In this document: in pieces, positions 1-8,203 of the stretch
Layout: each line of letters opens with the position of its first letter
Position numbering within the stretch: the first letter of the stretch is position 1
Assembly (NCBI GenBank): GCA_965208015.1
Contig: OZ242309.1
Span: 1,116,001-1,180,000 of the forward strand
Length of the DNA: 64,000 bases
Source: Bin87 sp965208015
GTDB lineage: Bacteria > Chloroflexota > Dehalococcoidia > Lucifugimonadales > UBA3495
Reading direction: 5' to 3'
Translations under genes and position numbers: made by a program
Notes under the pieces: generated by a model
Seen by the model: the letters and a program-made list of their open reading frames with translations, nothing else
Told to the model about the DNA's origin: nothing
Database searches by the model: none

Positions 1-1
1 C

Positions 2-109
2 GTCACCAGCCCGTACCGCGACCGCATCGACCAGGGCCAACCCGCTTTCGGCGCCGGCCCGGACGAGTTCCCTTGGAACCAGGACTGGCTCCCCAAAGCC
101 AGCAGCTAA
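2..109 (+). CDS. C-terminal end of an unidentified protein (cut by window edge)
   Basis: Only the last 35 codons are in the window, in the frame starting at base 2 and ending in TAA at 107-109. The visible tail is hydrophilic, with an aromatic PW/DW patch near the end, and carries no motif I can assign. A hairpin terminator follows 25 bases later, which supports a real gene end. The function is unknown. Confidence 0.6.
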   Translation, partial: VTSPYRDRIDQGQPAFGAGPDEFPWNQDWLPKASS

Positions 110-134
110 ACCAAACCCTGGCAGCCAACAGTGA

Positions 135-159
135 GGGGCGGGTTTTCGGAACCCGCCCC
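135..159. terminator. GC-rich hairpin terminator between converging genes
   Basis: A perfect 10-bp stem (GGGGCGGGTT at 135-144, AACCCGCCCC at 150-159) encloses a TTCGG loop and is followed by TTCGTT. It lies between the end of the upstream plus-strand gene and the end of the minus-strand propeller gene, so it probably serves both directions. Confidence 0.75.
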
Positions 160-194
160 TTCGTTATGCTCGGGGAAACCCGTGACTGGCTCAG

Positions 195-1184
195 CTATGC
201 TGACGTGCAGGCTACGCTGATTACGTTCTGAGCCATGTCCGGCAACTGGTCCGAAGACCACGAAGCGCCGCCGTCATGGGTGCCGAACACCTCGCCCCTG
301 CGCGTGCAGAAGTAAACCTGCGACGGGTCCTGGCGGTTCACTGCCACACCGAAGGTGGTGCTGCCCGGGTTGACGCCGGAGTCGAACCGCTCCCAGCTTT
401 CGCCCAGGTTGCTGGTCCGCATCACGCCGCCCTGTTCGCTCCCAAAGTTCATGCCCACGCAGGCGTACAGCGTGTTGGCGTCGCTGGGATCGCGCACGAT
501 GCCGCGCGAGTACTTGATGTCGGAGAATCGGTCGAACTCGCAGTCCTGCCAGGAGGCGCCGCGGTCTGCGCTCCGCCACACGCCCGTGCGGTTGGAGATC
601 AGCACCGACTGCGAATCTGCGCCGCCCACGGCCACGCCGTGAAGGTCCAGCAGGTCCACGTCGCCGGCGAACTCGCTGTTGCGGATGGTCCAGCTGTGAC
701 CGCCGTCCGTGCTGCTCGCCGCGCCGCCGACTTCAAGGGCCGCGTACATGTTGTTCGGGTTGCTGGCCTCAATGTCGATCCCCAGAATGCGCATGGCAAA
801 CGCCATCTGCACCTGCTCCGGATTTGACACGGTAGCGATGTGCGCCCAGTTCTCGCCGCCGTCTTCGCTCTTGTATACCTCGGCGCCCTCAGTGCCCAGG
901 AACATGATATTGGAGTCGTTGGGGTGGAACCGAATGGACCAGACCACTCGCCCCTCCGTCATGTTCATGCGCTGCCAGTGGTCGCCGCCGTCGGTGCTCC
1001 GGTAAACGCCCCGCTGCGTTCCGCAAAATATCGTGCGCGGATCGTCGGGGTGAATGGCGATGGCCCGGGCCTGCGTGGCCGGCGCCAACCCATCGCTGAG
1101 CAGATCCCAGTGAGCATCGCCCGCCGTCTTCCGGTACAGTCCGCTGGCTTCGGCGCCAACGTAGACGATTGTGTTGCCTGCCAT
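195..1184 (-). CDS. Asp-box (BNR-type) beta-propeller protein
   Basis: This 329-residue protein is built from repeats of about 45 residues carrying Asp-box signatures of the S-x-D-x-G-x-x-W type: STDGGDHW near 65, SEDGGENW near 105, STDGGHSW near 160, SADRGASW near 207, TSNLGESW near 260 and THDGGASW near 305. Such repeats form six- or seven-bladed propellers, as in sialidases, sortilin and the Ycf48/HCF136 assembly factors. No signal peptide or sialidase catalytic residues are visible, so it is probably a cytosolic binding protein, not a glycosidase. The ATG at 1184 has an AGGAGG ribosome site 8 bases upstream. The ligand is unknown. Confidence 0.85.
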   Translation of the reverse strand: MAGNTIVYVGAEASGLYRKTAGDAHWDLLSDGLAPATQARAIAIHPDDPRTIFCGTQRGVYRSTDGGDHWQRMNMTEGRVVWSIRFHPNDSNIMFLGTEGAEVYKSEDGGENWAHIATVSNPEQVQMAFAMRILGIDIEASNPNNMYAALEVGGAASSTDGGHSWTIRNSEFAGDVDLLDLHGVAVGGADSQSVLISNRTGVWRSADRGASWQDCEFDRFSDIKYSRGIVRDPSDANTLYACVGMNFGSEQGGVMRTSNLGESWERFDSGVNPGSTTFGVAVNRQDPSQVYFCTRRGEVFGTHDGGASWSSDQLPDMAQNVISVACTSA

Positions 1185-1323
1185 GATCGTTCCTCCTGCT
1201 CCTGTGTCGTCGGTTTGGTAGCCGTTGCCGCCATTTCAGCAGACCGTCTTTAGGATGTCAAACCGGAACCGTACCACAACGAGCTACCCGAGCAGTAACT
1301 TGCGTCCATAACCGTTCCAACTC

Positions 1324-2070
1324 TTACTCGCGTCTACTCCGGCTCCCCGCTACCGCTAACGTCAAGCACCACACCGACGCTACGCCGGCATCCTTGAGCG
1401 CCCCAGCACACGCATCCAGCGTGCTACCCGTGGTTGCCACGTCGTCTACCAAAATTATCCGCGCGCCGTGAACTTCGCTGAGTCGCGGGACAGTGACACT
1501 GTCAGCTGCGTTGGAGGCGCGGGAGACCGCACTGGTCATACTGGCCTGCGGATCAACCCGACGGGTTCGCGCCAACAGGTCATTCTGATACGGAACATCA
1601 CAGCGCCCAGCCACCCGACGGGCCAGCAACTCCGCCTGGTTGTAACCGCGCTCCCGTAGTCGGGTCCTGTGCATCGGTACCGGCCCCATCAGGTCGCCCG
1701 GCAGTGGATTGACCTCCAGGTATTCGGCCAGCATGTCGCCCAATTGCGACGCCGCAGCCCTGATACCGCCATATTTCATGGCCAATATCGCCTGCCGGAT
1801 GGTTCCTTCATATCGGTACGGCGCCCGCACGCCGTCGAACCGCCGACCCGATTGCGCACATGCTTGGCACAGCTCGAATTCGCTGTGCGCTGCGCAAACC
1901 CGGCAATATGGCGAAACCAAACTGGGCAATTCTTCCACACACCGGTCGCAGATAATCTTTCCTGAGCCACCGCAACCCGCGCACTCCAATGGGTAAAGAA
2001 CATCCAACAGGGTCCGGCCGGCCCGCTCGGCCAAGCCCCGCACCGGCGCCAGTCGTCGCATCAGTGACAT
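1324..2070 (-). CDS. comF: ComF-family phosphoribosyltransferase-like protein
   Basis: The 248 residues show the ComF plan. An N-terminal zinc-binding region has paired cysteines (CAGCGGSGKIICDRC near 30-44, then CRVC and CQAC), and the type I phosphoribosyltransferase fold ends in the PRPP loop ILVDDVATTGSTL near 205. The conserved RGYNQAELLA segment sits near 140. In competent bacteria ComF helps natural transformation, but in most others its role is uncertain. It follows the Nudix gene by 9 bases and the ribokinase gene in the same direction, so the three are probably co-transcribed. Confidence 0.9.
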   Translation of the reverse strand: MSLMRRLAPVRGLAERAGRTLLDVLYPLECAGCGGSGKIICDRCVEELPSLVSPYCRVCAAHSEFELCQACAQSGRRFDGVRAPYRYEGTIRQAILAMKYGGIRAAASQLGDMLAEYLEVNPLPGDLMGPVPMHRTRLRERGYNQAELLARRVAGRCDVPYQNDLLARTRRVDPQASMTSAVSRASNAADSVTVPRLSEVHGARIILVDDVATTGSTLDACAGALKDAGVASVWCLTLAVAGSRSRRE

Positions 2071-2080
2071 GACCGCCCAC

Positions 2081-2581
2081 TCACGAGCGTTGGTTTCGAA
2101 TGCGTTGCCAACGCCTTAGGATCTGCTGGTCTCTGGGAAATGCCAGCGGCGGCAGGTCGTCCAGCGCAAAAAACCCCACGTCCAAAGACTCGGGTCCCGG
2201 GGCCAGCACACCCCCTACCTCTGTCGCCGCGTACGCTGCCACCACCACCGGATTGCCCAAATCCGAGAACAACCCAATCAGCCGTTCGATTTCGACCAGC
2301 AGGCCCGCCTCTTCTTCCACTTCCCGCACCGCCGCAGTTTCCACCGGCTCACCTCGGTCAACATAACCACCCGGCATGCTCCACAAGCCGTAGCCCGTCT
2401 GCACCGCTCGCCTCACCATCAGCGTCTTCCCATCCCGTTCAATGACGCACGCGGCCGCCAGTTTGGGATCGTAGTAGACCACCCGCCCGCACTGCGGACA
2501 AACGGGACGTTCCCGACCCTCGTGCTCCCTCAGAGCCAGGCGGGCCCCGCATCCGGCGCAGAATTTGTCCCCGTCGGTCAT
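2081..2581 (-). CDS. Nudix hydrolase with N-terminal zinc ribbon
   Basis: The protein starts with a CAGC...CPQC zinc ribbon (about residues 9-35) followed by a Nudix fold. The Nudix box GGYVDRGEPVETAAVREVEEE is almost canonical, with the catalytic REVEEE helix. The layout resembles NudC-like or ADP-ribose-type pyrophosphatases that hydrolyse nucleoside diphosphate derivatives; the substrate cannot be read from sequence. I chose the ATG at 2581 because an upstream start at 2644 would run into the ribokinase gene and add a sequence unlike the family. It leaves 28 bases between the genes. Confidence 0.88.
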   Translation of the reverse strand: MTDGDKFCAGCGARLALREHEGRERPVCPQCGRVVYYDPKLAAACVIERDGKTLMVRRAVQTGYGLWSMPGGYVDRGEPVETAAVREVEEEAGLLVEIERLIGLFSDLGNPVVVAAYAATEVGGVLAPGPESLDVGFFALDDLPPLAFPRDQQILRRWQRIRNQRS

Positions 2582-2609
2582 TGCGCTGGTTCCCCACCGT
2601 GGAATCGCG

Positions 2610-3551
2610 TTATGCCGATTGCTCCAGCAACGCCAGCACGGCATCCAGTTCCGGCATGGAGTCCTGCGCTCCCACCTGTGTCACGGCCAGCGCGCCGGCA
2701 GCGCATCCCCATCGGACTGCCGCCTCGAGCGAATGTCCTTCCGACAGCGCCACGGCCAAAGCTCCGTTGAATGCATCGCCGGCCGCCACGGTGTCGACAG
2801 CCGGTACTGGAAACGGAGGGACCTCGCCTTTGCTGCTGCCGCCGGCCCAATACGCCCCTTGAGCTCCCAATTTAATCACCGCCGACCCGACGCCCCTTGC
2901 CAGCAGCTCTTCGGCCGCGCTGGCCGCCGTGAGCATGTCGGCAATCGGATACCCTACCAGCGCCTCCGCTTCAGTTTCGTTAGGCGTGATGACCGAGACG
3001 TGCGGGTAAAACTCCTCAGGCACCGGTCGCACTGGACCTGGATCGAGAATTACCTGGACTCCCTGAGAATCCGCCAGCTCGGCCACTTTGATTGACAGTT
3101 CAATGGAAACTTCCAGTTGCAGCATGAGCGCGGAAGCCTGCGGAAGCAGCGCCGCAATGGCATCGTATTCGGCATCCCCGCACGTGTCGTTCGCGCCCAG
3201 AACCTGCACGATCCGGTTCTGACCACCTTCTCCCACACTGATTACCGCGATGCCGGAATTGGTTCCCGTCGAGACCCCCACGGCGCCGGCGTCCACGCCG
3301 GCTCCCTCCAGCAGATCCGTCAGTTGAGGCCCGAATATGTCGTCGCCGACCCTTCCGACCATCGCCGACCGGGCACCCATCCGCGCCGCGGCCACCGCCT
3401 GGTTCGCCCCTTTGCCCCCGGCGTAGGTGACGAATTGCCATCCTACCACCGTTTCGCCATCAGCGGGCAGGCGATCCGAGAATGTAACCAGATCCATATT
3501 GATGCCGCCCAGGGAAATAATCAGCGGGCGGTTGCCGTGGTTGCGTGTCAT
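2610..3551 (-). CDS. rbsK: PfkB-family sugar kinase, probably ribokinase
   Basis: This is a PfkB carbohydrate kinase of about 313 residues. The N-terminal substrate site reads GGINMDLV, the glycine-rich segment is YAGGKGANQAVAAARMG, and the C-terminal signature DTVAAGDAFNGAL carries the catalytic base Asp and the anion hole. These match ribokinase, which phosphorylates D-ribose to ribose 5-phosphate, though related pentose kinases look alike. I prefer the ATG at 3551 over an in-frame GTG at 3581 because an AGG lies just upstream and the N-terminus then matches the family. First gene of a likely operon with the Nudix and comF genes. Confidence 0.88.
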   Translation of the reverse strand: MTRNHGNRPLIISLGGINMDLVTFSDRLPADGETVVGWQFVTYAGGKGANQAVAAARMGARSAMVGRVGDDIFGPQLTDLLEGAGVDAGAVGVSTGTNSGIAVISVGEGGQNRIVQVLGANDTCGDAEYDAIAALLPQASALMLQLEVSIELSIKVAELADSQGVQVILDPGPVRPVPEEFYPHVSVITPNETEAEALVGYPIADMLTAASAAEELLARGVGSAVIKLGAQGAYWAGGSSKGEVPPFPVPAVDTVAAGDAFNGALAVALSEGHSLEAAVRWGCAAGALAVTQVGAQDSMPELDAVLALLEQSA

Positions 3552-3626
3552 CGAAACCTGACATAACGAAAATTCGGCCACACGCTAACACCTGACATCC
3601 CCCCCGTCAACGCAACATTACCCCCA

Positions 3627-3635
3627 TGCTATAAT
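3627..3635 (+). promoter_or_regulatory. Extended -10 promoter for the CoA-transferase gene
   Basis: TGC directly followed by a consensus TATAAT (3630-3635) lies 33 bases before the ATG of the CoA-transferase gene. No good -35 box sits at the usual distance, which is normal for extended -10 promoters. Confidence 0.5.
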
Positions 3636-3667
3636 CCGCCAAACCTGAAAAAGCGAGGATCCGAACG

Positions 3668-4891
3668 ATGTCTCAGCCTCTGGAAAACATCAAGGTCGTC
3701 GATCTGACCCGTACTCTGGCTGGCCCGTTTTGCACCCAGAATCTGGCCGATATGGGCGCCGATGTCATCAAGATCGAAGAACCCAACGACGGCGACGAGA
3801 CCCGCAAGTGGCCGCCCATCTGGAACGGCGAAAGCACCCAGTTCATGTCGTTCAACCGGAACAAGCGCAGCTTGTCCGTCAACCTGAAGTCCGAAGAGGG
3901 ATTGGACATCGTCAAGAAACTGGCCAAGGAAGCCGACGTCATGATCGAAAGCTTCCGCGCCGGCACCCTCGCCCGAATGGGGCTGGGCTACGAGGACATC
4001 AAAGCCATCAATCCTGACGTCGTTTACTGCACCATCTCCGGCTACGGGCGCACTGGCCCCATGGCCAACAAGCCCGGCTATGACCTGATCATCCAGGCCT
4101 ACAGCGGCCTCATGCACCTCACCGGCGACCCGAACGGCCCTCCCCAGCGCGTCGGGTTCTCGCTGGTTGACCTTTTCACCGGCATGCTCGCCTATGGCTC
4201 CATCGTCACCGCCCTCTACCACAGGGACAAGACCGGAGAGGGCCAATTGATCGATACCGCGCTGCTGGATGGTCAGGTTGCCGCCATGAGCTACCATGCC
4301 ACCGGCTTTATCGGAACCGGAATCGAACCCCATCGCCTCGGATCCGGCCACCCGAGCCTCGTGCCGTACCAGAGCTTCCAGGCCTCCGACGGCTTCTTCA
4401 TTCTGGGGGTGGCCAACCCGAACCTTTGGGAGCGGTTCTGCAACGCCATCGGGCATCCCGACTTGAAGGACGATCCCAAGTTTGCCACCAATCCCGATCG
4501 GGTTGCGCACCGCGCCGAGATGGTTGACCTTTTGAACGGCATTTTCTCCTCCAACACCGTGGCGCATTGGGTGAAGGTGATCGACGAGGCGGGAGTTCCC
4601 GTGGGACCGATCAACAAGACTTCGGACGTGGTGGCCGACGAACAGGTCAACGCCCGGGAAATGTTCCTGGAGATCAACCACCCCCACGTGCCGGACCTTC
4701 GGGTTCCCAACTCGCCGATAAAGCTACAAGGGACTCCGGCCCAGCTGCGAATGGCTCCGCCGCTACTGGGCGAGCACAATGAGGAAGTGCTGGCAGAACT
4801 GGGTTACGACTCCGGGGAGTTCGCCAAGCTGCTGGAATCGGGTGCCGTGGGCGAACCTGGCAAAGAGATCAGCGGGGTCGGCGCGCACTGA
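3668..4891 (+). CDS. CaiB/BaiF (class III) CoA-transferase
   Basis: The 407-residue protein is full length for class III CoA-transferases, which move CoA between carboxylic acids (formyl-CoA/oxalate, carnitine, aromatic or branched acids). It opens with the typical IKVVDLTRTLAGPFCTQNLADMGADVIKIE. Asp168 in GFSLVDLFTG aligns with the catalytic aspartate that forms the acyl-anhydride intermediate. The YDLIIQAYSG segment is also conserved. It is a single-gene unit with its own promoter and a terminator at 4971. The actual acid is not predictable; no acyl-CoA dehydrogenase or lyase sits beside it. Confidence 0.92.
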   Translation: MSQPLENIKVVDLTRTLAGPFCTQNLADMGADVIKIEEPNDGDETRKWPPIWNGESTQFMSFNRNKRSLSVNLKSEEGLDIVKKLAKEADVMIESFRAGTLARMGLGYEDIKAINPDVVYCTISGYGRTGPMANKPGYDLIIQAYSGLMHLTGDPNGPPQRVGFSLVDLFTGMLAYGSIVTALYHRDKTGEGQLIDTALLDGQVAAMSYHATGFIGTGIEPHRLGSGHPSLVPYQSFQASDGFFILGVANPNLWERFCNAIGHPDLKDDPKFATNPDRVAHRAEMVDLLNGIFSSNTVAHWVKVIDEAGVPVGPINKTSDVVADEQVNAREMFLEINHPHVPDLRVPNSPIKLQGTPAQLRMAPPLLGEHNEEVLAELGYDSGEFAKLLESGAVGEPGKEISGVGAH

Positions 4892-4970
4892 TTACGGTTG
4901 GTTCGCACAACGCACGTTATGTAGACAACAAGCGCGGATTCAGCATCTTTTTACATAACATGCTCCTAAT

Positions 4971-4998
4971 GGACCCGGCGCGATTGCGTGCCGGGTCC
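4971..4998 (+). terminator. Hairpin terminator after the CoA-transferase gene
   Basis: A 9-bp stem (GGACCCGGC at 4971-4979 with GCCGGGTCC at 4990-4998) is followed by GTTGATT. It lies 80 bases after the stop codon and just before the insertion sequence. Confidence 0.65.
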
Positions 4999-5015
4999 GT
5001 TGATTCACCGCCGTT

Positions 5016-5024
5016 CCCGCTAAG
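5016..5024. repeat. Target-site duplication of the insertion sequence, left copy
   Basis: CCCGCTAAG here is repeated exactly at 6220-6228 on the other side of the element. Nine bases is within the 8-10 bp range typical of ISAs1-family insertions, so the duplication dates the insertion as fairly recent. Confidence 0.88.
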
Positions 5025-6219
5025 CAGGGTCTTTCCAAAGTCAGGAGACTAATGGAACAGCGGCGGTGGGATGTACCGCCAATCGTTGGGCTCGTCCGGT
5101 GAGGGGTTCCTTGGGCGCCCACAGGTCACAGGTGGTTCGCAGCAAGGTGACCGCCAAGTTGCGAAACAGACTGATCACCGTTCCCAGGCGATGGTTGTGC
5201 AGCACGTGTCGGTCTTCGCCGAAGCTGTCGTCCTTGACGTGGAATAGACTGTTTTCGATGGACCAATGGCCTCGTACCAGGGTCAAGGCTTCCCCCGGAG
5301 CCAGGGCGGGCCGGCTGGATACCGCGTACTGAACGCTGTCCACTGGCGGTTGGCCGGGGCGGCTGACCTGTTTTTTGATCATTATCACGCTGGACAGGCC
5401 CGGGAAATCAGCGTAGCCAGCCAGTTCTCCAGATACCCAGACCTGCCGGCGTTCGATGCGTCCGTGCCCTTTGCCGGTTACTTCCCAATCCGGTCGCGCC
5501 GTCGCCCCGGCGAAGAGCAAGGATACGTCGGCGTGGAGTTGGGACTGGTTTTTTTGAGTTTGAAGGTGTAGTCCTTGCCCCGGTCCACTATGGCCTGAGC
5601 CAGGGCAGTGTCGGCGTAAAGGGCATCCCCAGTCAGCATCTCCAAACCGGGACAACGGGCCGCCACGGTTTCCATCCACGCTTGCCCTGCCCGCGGCTCC
5701 TCCAGGTGAGTGCCAATAGTCACCTGATCCAGCGCCGTCAACCCCTCGTGACTGAACACGCATAGCGCCTTCAACTGTTCCCCTTCTTCCCAGACCCCAC
5801 GCAGGGTCTTCCCATCCAACGCTGCGGTGGTAATGCCATGGCCACGCTGCGCCTGCAGCGCAATTGCAAATTCCAGCAGCGCCTGGCGCACCTCCCCCAC
5901 TGACACCATCCCCAGCAGCCGGGACAAGGTCTGTACCGACGGGCTGCGCCGCAATCCCAGCCGGGTCAACAACTGTGGGTGCATATCCCCGAAGCGGTAG
6001 ATGGCGCTCAGCGACGGGCAACCGCACATCAAACCCAGCACCGCCAAACTCAACACGCCCTCCAACGGATGCACCAACCCTCGACGAAACCGATGGTCAC
6101 TCAGCCGGCCCAAATGCTCCCGCAACAACCTAAACTCTTCACTCAATGTTCTGCCACTCTCCATCGCCGCACCTCCCCACCCCATTTTCGTGCCTCTCTA
6201 CAACTTTGGAAAGGCCCTG
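5025..6219 (-). mobile_element. ISAs1-family insertion sequence, 1195 bp, complete ends
   Basis: The ends are imperfect inverted repeats. The left end reads CAGGGTCTTTCCAAAGT (5025-5041); the right end, read inward on the other strand from 6219, reads CAGGGCCTTTCCAAAGT. They match at 16 of 17 bases. Exact 9-bp direct repeats flank the element. Its length, end sequence and transposase type all fit the ISAs1 family. The transposase gene fills almost the whole element and its stop codon overlaps the left inverted repeat. The frame is broken (see the transposase entry), so it may be non-autonomous. Confidence 0.93.
5041..6164 (-). pseudogene. ISAs1-family DDE transposase, frameshifted
   Basis: The N-terminal part (ATG at 6164 after a GGAGGTG ribosome site) has the DDE_Tnp_1-associated domain and the first acidic residues in LDGKTLRG and LTGDALYAD. 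The C-terminal part, in the -1 frame, has KGHGRIERR and the final acidic motif HWSIENSLFHVKDDSFGED. The frames meet at a run of seven A on the coding strand (T run at 5549-5555). One extra A would join KLKK to NQSQLHADVSLLF, which is what the family shows. It is therefore a one-base deletion in a homopolymer, a sequencing error, or slippage at A7; ISAs1 elements normally have a single open frame. Confidence 0.88.
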
Positions 6220-6228
6220 CCCGCTAAG
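6220..6228. repeat. Target-site duplication of the insertion sequence, right copy
   Basis: CCCGCTAAG, identical to 5016-5024, directly follows the right inverted repeat. Confidence 0.88.
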
Positions 6229-6237
6229 GCATCCCGG

Positions 6238-6266
6238 TTGCCCTGTGGATGCACCAGGGCTATAAT
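6238..6266 (+). promoter_or_regulatory. Promoter of the tRNA operon
   Basis: TTGCCC (6238-6243) and a consensus TATAAT (6261-6266) are separated by 17 bases, and the first tRNA starts 19 bases after the -10 box. The insertion sequence ends only 19 bases before the -35 box, so it landed just short of disrupting this promoter. Confidence 0.7.
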
Positions 6267-6285
6267 AATTGAGTAGGTCACGCTC

Positions 6286-6361
6286 GGGCGGTTAGCTCAG
6301 CGGTTAGAGCGCCTCGTTCACACCGAGGAGGTCGGAGGTTCAAATCCTCCATCGCCCACCA
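6286..6361 (+). tRNA. tRNA-Val (anticodon CAC)
   Basis: A complete cloverleaf: acceptor GGGCGGT/ATCGCCC, D-stem GCTC/GAGC, anticodon stem CCTCG/CGAGG with loop TTCACAC, and T-arm GGAGG-TTCAAAT-CCTCC. The 3' CCA is encoded. First of four tRNAs in one transcript; it reads GUG. Confidence 0.96.
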
Positions 6362-6399
6362 TACCGGCCGCAGCGAGACTACAAAACGGAAACCACCTT

Positions 6400-6485
6400 G
6401 CCGAGGTGGCGAAACGGCAGACGCGCTGCGTTCAGGGCGCAGTGTCCTTTAGGACGTGTGGGTTCAAATCCCTCCCTCGGCACCA
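6400..6485 (+). tRNA. tRNA-Leu (anticodon CAG)
   Basis: A class II tRNA of 86 bases: acceptor GCCGAGG/CCTCGGC, anticodon loop TTCAGGG, long variable arm (TGTCCTTTAGGACG) and encoded CCA. It reads CUG. Second in the operon. Confidence 0.95.
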
Positions 6486-6497
6486 TATTTCCGACGC

Positions 6498-6573
6498 GCG
6501 CTTGTAGCTCAGTGGATAGAGCGCTGCCCTGCGGAGGCAGAGGTCGTGAGTTCGAATCTCGCCAAGCGCGCCA
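6498..6573 (+). tRNA. tRNA-Arg (anticodon GCG)
   Basis: A complete cloverleaf: acceptor GCGCTTG/CAAGCGC, anticodon stem CTGCC/GGCAG with loop CTGCGGA, T-loop TTCGAAT and encoded CCA. The anticodon is GCG, which reads CGC/CGU. Most bacteria instead use an ACG anticodon edited to inosine by TadA, so this choice is unusual. Third in the operon. Confidence 0.92.
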
Positions 6574-6600
6574 TTTCTTTGCCTGCATTCGGCTGCTCCC

Positions 6601-6677
6601 GGGCGGTTAGCTCAGATGGTTAGAGCATCTGCTTTACACGCAGAAGGCCGGGGGTTCGAGTCCCTCACCGCCCACCA
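6601..6677 (+). tRNA. tRNA-Val (anticodon TAC)
   Basis: A complete cloverleaf: acceptor GGGCGGT/ACCGCCC, anticodon stem TCTGC/GCAGA with loop TTTACAC, T-arm GGGGG-TTCGAGT-CCCTC and encoded CCA. It reads GUA and complements the CAC isoacceptor at the head of the same operon. Confidence 0.95.
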
Positions 6678-6800
6678 CTTCCTCTTTTTTGTCCGACCCC
6701 ATAGATCTCTGCCGGCCAGGACCGTGTCCAAGACCCGTACCCAACGACCACTCCTTTCTAAACGATTTGGAATCCCGTGTGGTGATAGGACGTTGATCCC

Positions 6801-7112
6801 ATGATGGAACACCAAGGCATCCGCTGGGGCTACGTCTTCCTCCGCGCTCCCAATTTTCTCAGCGGTGATGATAGGGATTCTCTAATGACCACCGCGGTCG
6901 AGATGTACCTCGCCGGGGAGCCGGAGCGCGACATCCTGGCCGAAGGCTACGAGGGCCGCGTCTACACCGAACGCCGTTTCGAAATGCTCGGCGAGTTTGG
7001 TGGCCAGCGCTTCGACGCCGAGCTGGAAACCGCCCACGGCCGCGACACCGCGACCTTCCTGGTCAACGAGCAGACCCGTGGCATCGGTGGCGGCGGTTTC
7101 TCGCGCAACTAG
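6801..7112 (+). CDS. Uncharacterised 103-residue protein
   Basis: A short, mostly hydrophilic protein with strong third-position GC. There is a charged middle (ERDILAEGYEGRVYTERRFE) and a glycine-rich tail (GIGGGGF). No domain is recognised and no membrane segment or signal peptide is visible. It stands alone between the tRNA operon and the PAC2 gene. Codon usage matches its neighbours, so I consider it a real gene of unknown function. Confidence 0.65.
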   Translation: MMEHQGIRWGYVFLRAPNFLSGDDRDSLMTTAVEMYLAGEPERDILAEGYEGRVYTERRFEMLGEFGGQRFDAELETAHGRDTATFLVNEQTRGIGGGGFSRN

Positions 7113-7234
7113 GCTCCGCCGAAAGTCAGTCTCCCCACAACGACCGGTGCCCGTCTCATTAGGGGCCGATCACGGTCGATGTGTTATATTGGGCCAAACC
7201 TCAGCGTCGCAGCCGCGGTCGGAGGCGGTCAACT

Positions 7235-8185
7235 ATGCCAGAGGATCTCTTCACCTTTAGCGACAAACCGGAATCCAGCTATCTGCTGGCCGGTTGGCGC
7301 CGCCAGTGGTCCAACGGCGGCCGGATCTCCAGCGGGCTGCCGCGCTATCTCATCGAGAAAAACGGCGGACGGCAGGTCGGGCAGTTCAGCGAATATGTCA
7401 ACCGGATGTGCTACCCGTTCCAGGTTGCCGGCACCCATGATGCGTTCCGGCCATCCGCGGCATTCAACGAAGGTTTGCCCAGCGTCGCCATGTCACGGCA
7501 GAACTCTTTCTACGAGATCGGCAGCGGACTGGTAGTTTTTCTCGGCGAGGAACCCTGGTATCGCCTGGATATCTACGCCGAAGCTTTCTTCTCTGCCATC
7601 AAGGAATTGGGCGTCCAACAAACCGTCGCCGTGGAAGGCGTCAACGGCCCTGCGCCCCCGGACCTGGAACGGCGCATCACTTGCGTGTATTCCCGCCCGG
7701 AGATGCGCGAGCAGTTGGAGCGCCACGGCGTTCAGTTCAGCAGTTACGGCAGCCGGGGCCGTCAGGGGCCAACCATCGGCATGGCTTTGGTATCCGTCGC
7801 CCACTACCAGTACCCGGACGTCCAGATGTTCCGCATGGGAGCCATGGCCCCCATGTACCCCTTCATGACCAGCAACAACAATCAGCTGGGCATCACCCAG
7901 GACCACCGCGCCTACTACGACATCCTGCGCCGTCTCCGGTCGCTGTTCAAGATCGAGATGGACCTGTCCGAACTGGAGCAGATGGGCAACCGGGAATCCC
8001 AGGAGCTTCTGGACAACCTGGAGCGCCTCGGGCGCACCAACAGCGAAGCCAAGCAGATCATCGACCAGGTGCGCCTGGACTACCAATACACCCCGTATGT
8101 GGAGCCGGTGGATCTCGACCCGGCTCTGGATCAGGCCCTGGAGAACATCCTCCGGGACATCGGTGAACCCGGCCAGGAAACCTGA
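7235..8185 (+). CDS. PAC2-family (proteasome-assembly-chaperone-like) protein
   Basis: A protein of 316 residues resembling the PAC2 family. In eukaryotes the family chaperones 20S proteasome assembly; in bacteria and archaea its role is unknown and it belongs to the ATP-grasp superfamily by fold. Features include the SSYLLAGWRRQWSNGGR segment near the start, a central region with the GxGLVVFLG strand near 100, and an acidic helical C-terminus. I chose the ATG at 7235 because GGAGG lies just upstream; an in-frame ATG at 7181 would add a very basic tail unlike the family. A TATATT at 7185-7190 may be its -10 box. Confidence 0.8.
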   Translation: MPEDLFTFSDKPESSYLLAGWRRQWSNGGRISSGLPRYLIEKNGGRQVGQFSEYVNRMCYPFQVAGTHDAFRPSAAFNEGLPSVAMSRQNSFYEIGSGLVVFLGEEPWYRLDIYAEAFFSAIKELGVQQTVAVEGVNGPAPPDLERRITCVYSRPEMREQLERHGVQFSSYGSRGRQGPTIGMALVSVAHYQYPDVQMFRMGAMAPMYPFMTSNNNQLGITQDHRAYYDILRRLRSLFKIEMDLSELEQMGNRESQELLDNLERLGRTNSEAKQIIDQVRLDYQYTPYVEPVDLDPALDQALENILRDIGEPGQET

Positions 8186-8203
8186 CCTCGGCGCTCGACC
8201 GAT

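Noticed and set aside
4990..5024. Reading the hairpin before the insertion sequence as part of the element
   Set aside because: The target duplication fixes the left end of the element at 5025, so the hairpin is the terminator of the CoA-transferase gene.
5549..5555. Programmed -1 frameshift at A7 in the transposase
   Set aside because: The zero-frame codons do not present a full slippery heptamer (the P-site tRNA would mispair after slipping), and ISAs1 elements normally use one frame; a deletion or sequencing error is simpler.
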